This document shows positions 1 through 7,085 of a stretch of DNA of 19,129 nt, in pieces. This stretch comes from CAZUFB01 sp964619775 (lineage in GTDB: Bacteria; Actinomycetota; Coriobacteriia; Coriobacteriales; UMGS124): NCBI GenBank assembly GCA_964619775.1, contig CAZUFB010000040.1, positions 1-19,129 on the forward strand, read 5' to 3'. Under the pieces are notes generated by a model, which saw nothing but the letters and a program-made list of their open reading frames with translations, searched no databases and was not told the DNA's origin. The position numbers and the translations under genes are program-made. The first letter of the stretch is position 1, and each line of letters starts with the position of its first letter.

Positions 1-248
1 TATTAACGGAAAGGAGACGAAGGATCCCTTCGTTTCCCACTGTCAGGAGCTCGCAGTCATCTATCAGCTTTCGCTACGCGAAGTCGAAGTCATAGAGCTT
101 GCCTGCCCGGGGCTATTCGGTCTGGCCACGGCCATTGCATCGAGTTTGATGATTTCGGAGAGCACGGTAAAGGTTCCATATGCGCCACATTTACGAGAAG
201 TTGGGCGTGCATACGAAACAGGAGCTCATCAGGCTGGTGGAGAGATAG
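1..248 (+). pseudogene. C-terminal remnant of a LuxR-type regulator, frameshifted
   Basis: From base 2 the frame reads a LuxR/NarL-type helix-turn-helix domain (LSLREVEVIEL, then IASSLMISESTVKV). At about 173-177 the frame breaks: one extra base (C176) in gttccat throws it off. In the next frame the domain resumes at 177 as HMRHIYEKLGVHTKQELIRL and stops at TAG 246-248. The loop before IASS also looks two residues long, next to a near-duplicate GGCCAC/GGCCAT at 124-135. The pieces align well with the HTH of the intact regulator at 4199-5644 (RHIYEK, KTH/KVH). The gene begins left of the window, so the membrane half cannot be judged. A sequencing error is the alternative to real decay. Confidence 0.75.
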
Positions 249-402
249 CACAGAATCCCCGGTTCTTTCCCCGGTGACTGTATGGCGTAGAATCCCGTAT
301 GGTGGCGGGTAGAGGGCTGTCTATGGCGCAAAACGACACCGCTCCATGTTCGATAGCATCACTCTGGTAATGAATGATGGGTCTGTTGCTTTGACGGCCT
401 CC

Positions 403-591
403 CTATTGGGTGTTTGCGCATGATGTGCCAGCAGGGCGCCCAGAGGTCATGAACGAAGAATGGCTGATGTCTTGGACAACGATGGGATAGTCCACCGGGA
501 AGTATTCGCCCATCGTGTTACTGGCAACATGGGGCCAGTCAGCACCTACGCCTTCAACGGTTTGGTTGTCGTCCACACTCAGCGCATACAA
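403..591 (-). pseudogene. possible C-terminal scrap of a FAD-dependent oxidoreductase
   Basis: The minus-strand frame ending at TAG 403-405 reads LYALSVDDNQTVEGV, then GEYFPVDYPIV and ISHSSFMTSGRPAG. This resembles the last 50-60 residues of FAD_binding_2 oxidoreductases, where GLYA.G is followed by a YP segment and then a (T/S).GR.AG helix binding FAD. The two intact reductases here end the same way (GLYAAG...TMGRIAG and GLYAAG...TFGRIAG). A stop lies four codons upstream of the TTG at 591 and no upstream reductase sequence is seen in 592-765. I therefore read it as a relic rather than a small gene. The flanks 249-402 and 592-765 show nothing recognisable. The homology is judged by eye on a short segment. 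Confidence 0.42.
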
Positions 592-765
592 GAGTTACGA
601 CTCCATCATGGGGCTATACGCTTCGGGCAATAACGTATAAGGACGTTTCTGCAAACATGGGCGCGGCGGGCCTCGCGCCCGTCCGCGCCCATACGCCGTC
701 ATTGCATCCCATACTCCGCACGGGCGGCACCACCATCACAGGGATGTGGCCCGCTGCATGCAGCC

Positions 766-2256
766 TTACACTCCCGCAGCGGCATTCGCACCGGCAATAC
801 GGCCCATGGTCACTGCGGTGCATACTGTCCAGCCGGCGGCGACGTTCCACTCGCATACCTCACCGGCGGCGTATAAGCCTGGGATTGGCCGAAGCATTTC
901 TCCGTCATCTCCCGGATTCTTAAGGCGCAGCACACGTGCCTCGGCGTCGGTCTTGAGGCCGCCTGTCGTGACATTGGTTATCGTCAAAGCCGTGGTCGCA
1001 TAGAACGGTCCCGTCAGCAGCATCATGTCATCAGCGGGACGGCCGAAGTCCTCATCGACGCCCTCCTCGACGAACTCGTTGTAACGCGCAACGGTCTCCT
1101 CGACCTGTGACGCATCAAGTCCAAGCATCGCGCATGCCTCGCCGGCAGTTTCATAGGCGACCCAGTCGAACCCTTCCTGCCCGGTCAGCTCGGCCAAACC
1201 CTCCGTGGTCGGAAGGAGGTACACCGCAGGCATTCCCTGTTGTTCGTTGTACTTGTGCAAAACCTCGCGCGGCACTTGCCTGCTCAGGAACTCCATACCC
1301 TCATTACAGAACCGGTGCCCTGACGCATCGAGCAGGATGCCGTGCAGACGGCTCTCGTAGTCAATCGTAAGCGTGGCTCCCGTCCCCAGGCCGCCCATGG
1401 CGTACATCATCGGCTGATAACCGGTACGCGTGACATGGGCGCCGAGTTCTTGCGCCATCACGATACCGTCGCCGGTCATACCCGGTCCGGACGTGGGTAT
1501 GATGCCCTCGTTCTCCGGATCAAGCGCCACGAGCATGTCGTAGCTCGCACCGTAGCCCCCGGTCGCCAATATCACGCCCAGAGCAGCCCCGACCGTAATC
1601 TCCACCCCGTCTTGCACGGCAACCACCCCGACGGCTCGGCCGTCCTCGACAACGAGGCGCACCGCCGCCGTTGCAGTCATGACCTCGACACCCTCCTGCC
1701 GGGCAACAGCGGCGAGAACCTCGATCATTTTGGCACCCTTGCCGTCAACCTGATGGATGGCGGGCAGGTCGGTGTAGTTGAACCGCGATGCCACCTCGGC
1801 TTCGAACGGAACACCGAGATCCTCAAGCCAGTCGATTGTCTCACCGCATTTGTCTGCAGCGACGCGGGCCACAGTCGGGTCGTGAGGACCGTACCAGTCG
1901 GGGTTGGCCATAAAGAGGTCGTAGATCTCATCGGCGGTCACCTCGGCACCGCACTCCCGGGCAAGGCGCGTACCCCAACCGCCCAGAATACCGTCGCACA
2001 TGACGGAGTCTCCGCCCACGATATCAGTCTTCTCAAGCATGACCGTGCGGGCTCCTGCGCGCACGGACTCGATTGCGGCGGCATGCCCTGCGGCTCCCGA
2101 CCCCACCACGACGACGTCGGCCTCGACGTCCCACGCAAGCCCGTCGTCCGCAGCCCCTTCGTCAGCCCAGGCCGTACCCGTCGCGCATGCGACCGCTGCG
2201 CCAACGGCTCCTATTGCAAACGAACGCCGCGATATTTCCGCATCCCGTGGCCTCAT
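766..2256 (-). CDS. TAT-exported FAD-dependent oxidoreductase (fumarate/urocanate-reductase-like), 496 aa
   Basis: Predicted extracytoplasmic flavoprotein of the FAD_binding_2 family, which reduces unsaturated organic acids or dietary compounds as terminal electron acceptors; the substrate is unknown. A twin-arginine signal (SRRSF, RR 10-11) ends near AWA31. The dinucleotide fold shows VVVVGSGAAG at 48-57, then ILATGGYGAS, TGDGIVMA and a C-terminal PGLYAAGE with TMGRIAGANAA. The HHTMGG catalytic segment of Shewanella flavocytochrome fumarate reductase is NVTTGG here, so both His are replaced. This argues against fumarate and for another substrate or mechanism. ATG 2256 follows aaggggaa; the longer open frame upstream lacks the signal context. 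It lies 59 bp behind the reductase at 2316-3866, probably in the same transcript. No haem motif (CxxCH) is present, so a separate cytochrome or quinol donor is expected. Confidence 0.9.
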   Translation of the reverse strand: MRPRDAEISRRSFAIGAVGAAVACATGTAWADEGAADDGLAWDVEADVVVVGSGAAGHAAAIESVRAGARTVMLEKTDIVGGDSVMCDGILGGWGTRLARECGAEVTADEIYDLFMANPDWYGPHDPTVARVAADKCGETIDWLEDLGVPFEAEVASRFNYTDLPAIHQVDGKGAKMIEVLAAVARQEGVEVMTATAAVRLVVEDGRAVGVVAVQDGVEITVGAALGVILATGGYGASYDMLVALDPENEGIIPTSGPGMTGDGIVMAQELGAHVTRTGYQPMMYAMGGLGTGATLTIDYESRLHGILLDASGHRFCNEGMEFLSRQVPREVLHKYNEQQGMPAVYLLPTTEGLAELTGQEGFDWVAYETAGEACAMLGLDASQVEETVARYNEFVEEGVDEDFGRPADDMMLLTGPFYATTALTITNVTTGGLKTDAEARVLRLKNPGDDGEMLRPIPGLYAAGEVCEWNVAAGWTVCTAVTMGRIAGANAAAGV

Positions 2257-2315
2257 GGCATTCCCCTTATCAGATCGAACGGCCCGACTAGCCAAACAAA
2301 CGGCGGCTTCCGCTC

Positions 2316-3866
2316 CTACCGTACAGACGCCTGCCGACCGGCGATACGACCGAAGGTCAGCGCGTCGGCAACCGATGAACCCGAGGCCGGGTACTCGCCG
2401 AAAATACCGCACGAGTTTCGGCCGGCAGCGTACAGACCCGGAATCGGGTCGCCGGCAAGGTCAATGACCTCGGCGTTAACATTGATTTTGAGGCCACCGA
2501 GGGTGTGCTGGGATCCCATGACCGGCGTAGTGATTATCGCATAGAACGGCGCTGTCTCGATGGGCTGCAGGTAGGTGGCGTCCTTGCCGAAGTCGCTGTC
2601 GATGCCGCTTGCGCAGAACGAGGCGTAGCGCTCCATCGTCGCGACAACATTGCCGACGGGCAGTCCCACGGCTTCGGCCAGCTCCTCGATGGTGTCGGCT
2701 TGGGCGACAGGCTCAAGGTATGCGCCGTAGGTGGTCTGTTTCACTGCGTCGAAGATGGGCTGATCGATGAAGTTGTAGCAGACGTCGGGTGTATGCTGCA
2801 TCACGATGCGGCCAATCCAGGCGCCGTACCAGTCCTCCGACAGGAAGCGGTGACCGCGCTGGTCGAGCATCACGCCAGCAGCCAGGTCACCGTAGAGATA
2901 CATGAACTCCGAGATGTTGAGGCGTGACATCGAGCGAGTTGCGGCGCCCACCTTCATACCCATGAGGATGCCGTCGCCCATGTCGGTCTCGACACCTGTC
3001 CTGCTGCCGCACAGCAATCCCTCGGGGGCATAGTCCGAAAGCATCTGGTCGTTGTAGGTGAAGGCTCCGGTCGAAAGCACCACGCCTTTGTTGGCTTTGA
3101 CCGCGAGGGGATTGCCGTCGGCATCGACGGCGTTGACGCCGATGACCGCGCCATCCCCGTCTGTGATAAGGCTGTCTCCCTTGGTGTTATAGAGCACCGT
3201 GGCAAACGCTTCAACGTTGGCCTCGAGCGGCTCGAATATGCCGAGCGCGGCGGTAGTCGGGGTGTGCCCGCGCGGTGCCGGAACAGCGATGGCCGCATAG
3301 GTGTCGGCACGCTCGTTGCCCGAATAATGCAGACTCACGCCTTCGGTCGCCTCGACGATGTGCGAGACGTCGTCGAGCCCGCCGCCGAACTCCATGCCCT
3401 GTTCGATGCACCAGTCGTACAGGTTGAGCGAACTATCGCAGAACACAGCCACCAGGTCAGGATCGGCACTGGGGCCCGCGGCAGCTGTCACGTACGTCTT
3501 CATGTCCTCGGGCGTGTCGGACACGCCGAGCTCGGACTGCAGTCCTGTGCCGCCGCCCATGTAGATAAGACCGCCACAGCGTATGGTGGAACCGCCGCCA
3601 CGGCCCGCTTCTTCGATGACGCATACCGAGGCATCCTCAGCATTGGCCTCGATGGCTGCCGCAGCTCCAGCCGCGCCGAAACCCACAACCACGACGTCGG
3701 CCTCGTAGTCCCACGCAGGCGCCTCGTCCGAGTCCACCTCGTCCGCATGGGCCAGGGCGGCAGCACCCGTGATCGTTGCAGCTGCTGCGCCGCATGTGAC
3801 ACCCTTCACAAAATCGCGTCGTGAGCAGCAATCCATCGTTTCGACCGTCTTTACAACCGCAAACAT
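2316..3866 (-). CDS. TAT-exported FAD-dependent oxidoreductase, 516 aa
   Basis: First gene of the minus-strand reductase pair. The N-terminus carries a TAT signal (SRRDFVKG, RR 16-17, hydrophobic core to about ALAHA41). The FAD-binding fold begins with ADVVVVGFGAAG (GFGAAG 62-67). Later family landmarks are VLSTGAFTYN, GDGILMGMKVGA, GHRFLSED, SQHTLGGLKIN and a C-terminal PGLYAAGRN with ALTFGRIAGR. QHTLGG matches the catalytic HHTMGG segment of fumarate-reductase-type flavoproteins with one His kept, unlike the neighbour at 766-2256. ATG 3866 has a good ribosome site (gaggggag, 7 bases away); the internal ATG at residue 11 has none. Expected to act outside the membrane as a respiratory reductase of an unknown acceptor, under control of the divergent LuxR gene. 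Whether the two reductases form a heteromer or are separate enzymes cannot be told. Confidence 0.9.
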   Translation of the reverse strand: MFAVVKTVETMDCCSRRDFVKGVTCGAAAATITGAAALAHADEVDSDEAPAWDYEADVVVVGFGAAGAAAAIEANAEDASVCVIEEAGRGGGSTIRCGGLIYMGGGTGLQSELGVSDTPEDMKTYVTAAAGPSADPDLVAVFCDSSLNLYDWCIEQGMEFGGGLDDVSHIVEATEGVSLHYSGNERADTYAAIAVPAPRGHTPTTAALGIFEPLEANVEAFATVLYNTKGDSLITDGDGAVIGVNAVDADGNPLAVKANKGVVLSTGAFTYNDQMLSDYAPEGLLCGSRTGVETDMGDGILMGMKVGAATRSMSRLNISEFMYLYGDLAAGVMLDQRGHRFLSEDWYGAWIGRIVMQHTPDVCYNFIDQPIFDAVKQTTYGAYLEPVAQADTIEELAEAVGLPVGNVVATMERYASFCASGIDSDFGKDATYLQPIETAPFYAIITTPVMGSQHTLGGLKINVNAEVIDLAGDPIPGLYAAGRNSCGIFGEYPASGSSVADALTFGRIAGRQASVR

Positions 3867-4198
3867 GACTACTCCCCTCTTGTCGGTCTTTCACGGAATC
3901 CTGGGTTGATAGCTCCAACGGGCCTGCATTCCGTCCGTAATTCGTAGGCTTTGCAAGCAACCCGCCTTCCTTATTGAGTGTGCAACCAAGTCCAAAGCCG
4001 CACATCCACCGGCAACGTTTCGGCCCGCGCGAACCGACGGATGCGGCATCGTCCATTCGGGAGGAGGAGTCCCGACGATATTGCCTCTTGACACGTTGAA
4101 CTGCAGGTTCTCCGAAACTTGCATCTATGCCGGACAACAAGGCTTGCTATCATGAACGGGGTAAAGCGGCGAAGAGCGATGCGAAGGGGGCATTCGCG
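3867..4198. promoter_or_regulatory. divergent control region between the reductase pair and its LuxR regulator
   Basis: These 332 bp separate two divergently read transcripts and hold no convincing gene. Ahead of the regulator, TGcTATCAT at 4145-4153 looks like an extended -10 box, but no good -35 lies 17 bases before it. A TTGACA stands at 4088-4093 without a matching -10. A perfect 5-bp inverted repeat, CGGGA-7-TCCCG at 4058-4074, could be an operator for the LuxR protein. No clear minus-strand promoter was found. Confidence 0.35.
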
Positions 4199-5644
4199 AT
4201 GAGCAAACGCAACACGGTCGACATGTCCTTAGGGGCAATTCTCGAGCGGAGTATAACCTGGGGATTGCCTGCCTCGCCGCTTTTTATGGCCATGCTCATG
4301 GTGCTTGCCTACACACCCTCGGCCTTGCCTGCCCGCGAGGCCAACATGCTCTATCTCGCCAGTATGGCCGGGGCTGTTACGGGATGCGCCTCCTGTCTTC
4401 CTCGACGCATCGGCATGCGCAGTCGAATCAGGCTGCTTTATTGCTGCAGCGCAGGAGTCATTTTGGAAATCGCCTGGGTCGCGCTCACCGTGGGAGACAG
4501 AGGTGGACAGGCCGCCTATACCGCCTTTGGAGCGTTTCTTGTGGGATTGAGCACTGCGATACTGCTCGTACTGTGGCTTGCAACCGAGCAAGTAACGAGC
4601 ATTGCCTGTGAGCTTATGAAGTACGCAGCTGCTCTGGCCAGTGCTTTTCTGTTTTACTCGCTGCTCGGAATTGCTCCTGCTGCTGGCTGGATAAGCTTTC
4701 TGTTCTCGCCTGCTACCTGCATTCCACTTGCTATTCATCTCAAAAAGGCCGCGTCGAAGGAGCAGTCTGCACAGGCAGCTCACCATTGCTCGAACTGGAT
4801 GACACACGAGGACGTCCCTAGGCGCACAACTGTATGCTCAGCCTGGCACGCCCAGACACTGCTGCCGGTATCGGCCCTGTTTGTCGTCTGCGGTGCCGGG
4901 ATCTCGATGCTGGGGTACGGCGGCCAACAGGCCGAATATGGAGCAGGACTTACCGCTCTCGTTCTCGCTGCGGCTCTCGCCTTCGCGTGGCGTGCCAATC
5001 CGGCGGCCCTCGCCGGGCAGTTTGCTGCACCGCTTATGGTCGTCTCCCTGTGTTACGGATCTTTCTTTGAAACCGGGGAACCATTTGCGCTGTTTTTAGC
5101 GGGATGCGGGGCATTCATGGCTTGGGCAATCGTTTCCCTGCGCGACAGCAAGGTCTCCATGGAAGCGCAAGGACTCTCCATCGCAAGCCCGCATGGCATC
5201 GCATCGTTGCTTGGTTGGGCAACCGTATGCGCCGCCATTGGGCTGGCTATTGCGTATGCTGTCACACTCGATGCACGTGTCAATATCAGGGTTCAGGCCA
5301 TCACGCTTGTATGCATCCTTGTGGCCGTCGACCTCCTATGGCGCATAAAAGCATTCGGTCTACCGACGTTTCGTACTGTTGAGAACAACACTATGCCGTC
5401 AGCCCCCAACCCTAGGAATGACGCCGCCTTGCTTGAGCACAGTTGCAGCCTTTCACCACGCGAAGCAGACGTTGCTATGTTGCTATGCGAAAATCGCAGC
5501 GTGAGCTACATCGCAACTATGCTCGACCTGGCACCGAGCACGATTAAGACCCACATCCGGCACATCTATGAAAAGACGGGTACCCACAGCCGCAGCGACC
5601 TGCAGTTGTTTGCGAAGAGGTTGAGAGAAGGGGAGAACGGGTAG
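4199..5644 (+). CDS. LuxR-family regulator with polytopic membrane N-terminal half, 481 aa
   Basis: About 380 residues of alternating hydrophobic segments (roughly eleven or twelve helices, e.g. SPLFMAMLMVLAYTP, AAALASAFLFYSLLGI, WATVCAAIGLAIAYAVTL) precede a C-terminal LuxR/GerE DNA-binding domain. That domain starts at L418 (LSPREADV), continues through IATMLDLAPSTIKTHIRHIY and ends before GENG. ATG 4199 is chosen because gaaggggg lies 8 bases upstream; an upstream ATG at 4127 in frame has no ribosome site. Membrane LuxR proteins of this build are abundant in Eggerthellaceae beside TAT flavoprotein reductases, and are thought to sense the reductase substrate. The divergent position here fits that. 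Ligand and operator are unknown. Third-position GC is lower than in the genes from 6094 onward. Confidence 0.88.
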   Translation: MSKRNTVDMSLGAILERSITWGLPASPLFMAMLMVLAYTPSALPAREANMLYLASMAGAVTGCASCLPRRIGMRSRIRLLYCCSAGVILEIAWVALTVGDRGGQAAYTAFGAFLVGLSTAILLVLWLATEQVTSIACELMKYAAALASAFLFYSLLGIAPAAGWISFLFSPATCIPLAIHLKKAASKEQSAQAAHHCSNWMTHEDVPRRTTVCSAWHAQTLLPVSALFVVCGAGISMLGYGGQQAEYGAGLTALVLAAALAFAWRANPAALAGQFAAPLMVVSLCYGSFFETGEPFALFLAGCGAFMAWAIVSLRDSKVSMEAQGLSIASPHGIASLLGWATVCAAIGLAIAYAVTLDARVNIRVQAITLVCILVAVDLLWRIKAFGLPTFRTVENNTMPSAPNPRNDAALLEHSCSLSPREADVAMLLCENRSVSYIATMLDLAPSTIKTHIRHIYEKTGTHSRSDLQLFAKRLREGENG

Positions 5645-5827
5645 GAGGGCAAGTCAGGTATCGCCCTTGGTTCAGCAAACGCCGTTCATGGCCTCCCGTA
5701 TATGCGTGCACTTCCTAATCGATTCCGACAGGGTCTCCACCTTGCGTCCATGGCCCGTTTCCGCACTTTCCTCCTCCGCCCGGCCTGCCTTCCTGTCCGC
5801 ACACCGTGTGGACGAATGACGGTCGGT

Positions 5828-5857
5828 TTGCATGCGGTCGTGGAGCGGCGTTATAGT
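5828..5857 (+). promoter_or_regulatory. candidate sigma-70-type promoter for the 6094-12465 operon
   Basis: TTGCAT (5828-5833) and TATAGT (5852-5857) are separated by 18 bases. They match 4 of 6 and 5 of 6 consensus positions. It is the best plus-strand match I found in the 449 bp before the first VTT gene. Confidence 0.4.
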
Positions 5858-5951
5858 AGCTGCATTGGTCGTCTATGCGCGCAACGGTTGGTTTCTGCAG
5901 CCGGTGTGCGCATCCTGAGAGAACGGGGGCTCATATGATGAGAGGAGTTTG

Positions 5952-5975
5952 ATGCCGGGCGTCTGTCACGCGTGA
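5952..5975 (+). other. possible leader peptide MPGVCHA, coupled to a preceding MMRGV frame
   Basis: ATG 5952 follows an excellent ribosome site (agaggag at 5941-5947) and encodes only seven residues, including one Cys, before TGA. The preceding mini-frame, ATG 5935 to TGA 5950-5952, overlaps it as TGATG. Its stop region overlaps the palindrome at 5965-5976, so ribosome occupancy would affect that structure. Short Cys-containing leader peptides control sulfur genes in some actinobacteria, but a single Cys is weak support. Could be chance. Confidence 0.25.
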
Positions 5976-6093
5976 CGTGTAGCGCAGATTCCCATCGGCT
6001 CTGTCCCCCTGCACCCTCTTGCCGGCCCTGCCGGCCTATGCCGCGCATCTGTCGATGCTGCGGGTGAGGGCCTCTAGATAAAGGCGGCTTTCT

Positions 6094-6987
6094 ATGTCAC
6101 AACAGAGCGAAGGCGGCGGTTCCGTGGTCGACGCGACGGACGTTGCCGGCAGGTCGGCATCTCCGGACGGCGCGGCGGTTCACGACGACGCGGCCTACCG
6201 CCGTACGAAGCGCATCGTGCGCTGGGTCACGCTCGTCGTACTCGTCGCGGTCGTGGCCGTCTGCGTGCTCGTGCCTTCGGTACGCGCCCAGATCGGCACC
6301 ATATTTGCCCTGCTCTCGTCGGGCGACACCGGGGCGGTGGCCGAACTCATCCGATCCTGCGGCCCGTGGGCCGTGGCGGTCTCGTTTCTGCTCATGGTGC
6401 TTCAGAGCATCGCGGCGCCCATCCCTGCATTTCTCATCACCTTTGCCAACGCCGCGGTGTTCGGCTGGTGGCAGGGCGCTATCCTGTCGTGGACCAGCGC
6501 CATGGCGGGGGCGGCGCTGTGCTTCTGGATTGCCCGTGCGCTCGGCCGCGACGCGGTGGCGCACTTCGCGACCCGCGGGGCCTTGGCGACTGTCGACCGC
6601 TTCTTTGACCGCTACGGCAAGAACGCCGTCCTGGTATGCCGTCTGCTGCCTTTCATGTCGTTCGACCTCGTGAGCTACGCGGCAGGCCTCACAGGCATGG
6701 GCTTCTGGGGCTTCTTCTGGGCGACCGGCCTGGGCCAGCTCCCCGCCACGGTGGTCTACTCCTATGTGGGCGGCATGCTCACGGGGAGCACCCAGGTCGT
6801 CGTAATGGCGCTGTTCGTCATCTTCGCGCTGTTCGCGCTCGTCGGTCTTGTGCGCCAGGTCTATATGGCCCGCCATCGCGAACTCGACCCCGCCTCCGAC
6901 CAGGCGACTCCCGCACCCGACGGCGCCGCCGCACCCGACGCCTCCGTCGACTCCGAGCCCGACGGCGCCGCAGGGCGCATGGGATAG
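6094..6987 (+). CDS. TVP38/TMEM64 family (VTT domain) membrane protein, 297 aa
   Basis: Integral membrane protein with a soluble N-terminus of about 45 residues, a first helix near WVTLVVLVAVVAVCVLVP, and a VTT domain. Visible VTT marks are the re-entrant APIPAF segment, NAAVFGWWQGAILSW, and the RLLPFMSFDLVSYAAGLTGM signature (183-202). That signature is close to the R.(I/L)P...FD..NYAAGLT pattern of TVP38 proteins, whose relatives in DedA/TMEM41 move lipids or small anions across membranes. The C-terminal tail is Pro/Ala/Asp-rich and probably disordered. ATG 6094 has aaaggcgg 8 bases upstream. It is the first gene of the plus-strand operon, whose fifth gene (9503) is a second VTT protein. 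E. coli YdjX and YdjZ are a similar pair beside ynjABCDEF. Transported substrate unknown. Confidence 0.9.
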   Translation: MSQQSEGGGSVVDATDVAGRSASPDGAAVHDDAAYRRTKRIVRWVTLVVLVAVVAVCVLVPSVRAQIGTIFALLSSGDTGAVAELIRSCGPWAVAVSFLLMVLQSIAAPIPAFLITFANAAVFGWWQGAILSWTSAMAGAALCFWIARALGRDAVAHFATRGALATVDRFFDRYGKNAVLVCRLLPFMSFDLVSYAAGLTGMGFWGFFWATGLGQLPATVVYSYVGGMLTGSTQVVVMALFVIFALFALVGLVRQVYMARHRELDPASDQATPAPDGAAAPDASVDSEPDGAAGRMG

Positions 6988-7014
6988 CCATCCCGTCGCA
7001 GACCTCGCTGTCCC

Positions 7015-7059
7015 GCGGTGCCCGGCTTGGGCACCGCCCATGTCAGGCCGCCCGGCCTG
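7015..7059 (+). other. two tandem intercistronic hairpins (VTT gene / rhodanese gene)
   Basis: A perfect 9-bp stem (GCGGTGCCC 7015-7023, loop ggctt, GGGCACCGC 7029-7037) is followed by a 6-bp stem (CAGGCC 7044-7049, loop gccc, GGCCTG 7054-7059). No T-tract follows either, so they are more likely mRNA-processing or stability elements, or partial attenuators, than full terminators. Confidence 0.5.
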
Positions 7060-7085
7060 GCCATATCGAGAAAGGAAGGTCCATC

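Larger units (their letters stand above)
5645..6093 (+). promoter_or_regulatory. leader/intergenic region upstream of the VTT-rhodanese operon
   Basis: This 449-bp stretch has no credible full-length gene; the open frame at 5702-5938 has no ribosome site, domain or codon bias. It contains a weak hairpin just after the LuxR stop (AGGGC 5646-5650 with GCCCT 5663-5667), a promoter candidate at 5828-5857, and two overlapping tiny frames at 5935-5975. It also holds a perfect 12-bp palindrome GTCACGCGTGAC at 5965-5976 and a GCCGGC-cct-GCCGGC hairpin at 6021-6035. If the promoter is right, the mRNA leader is about 230 nt, long enough for attenuation or a structured RNA. I do not recognise a known riboswitch. 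Confidence 0.4.

Noticed and set aside
614..856. 80-codon minus-strand frame between the scrap at 403-591 and the reductase
   Set aside because: It overlaps the 3' end of the reductase gene in another frame and resembles no reductase segment.
1342..2544. 400-codon plus-strand open frame opposite the reductase at 766-2256
   Set aside because: Antisense shadow; no ribosome site, no family resemblance, and it crosses the reductase gene boundary.
5702..5938. 78-codon plus-strand frame in the leader region
   Set aside because: Arg/Leu/Cys-rich with no ribosome site or domain, ending within the probable leader; I treat it as non-coding.
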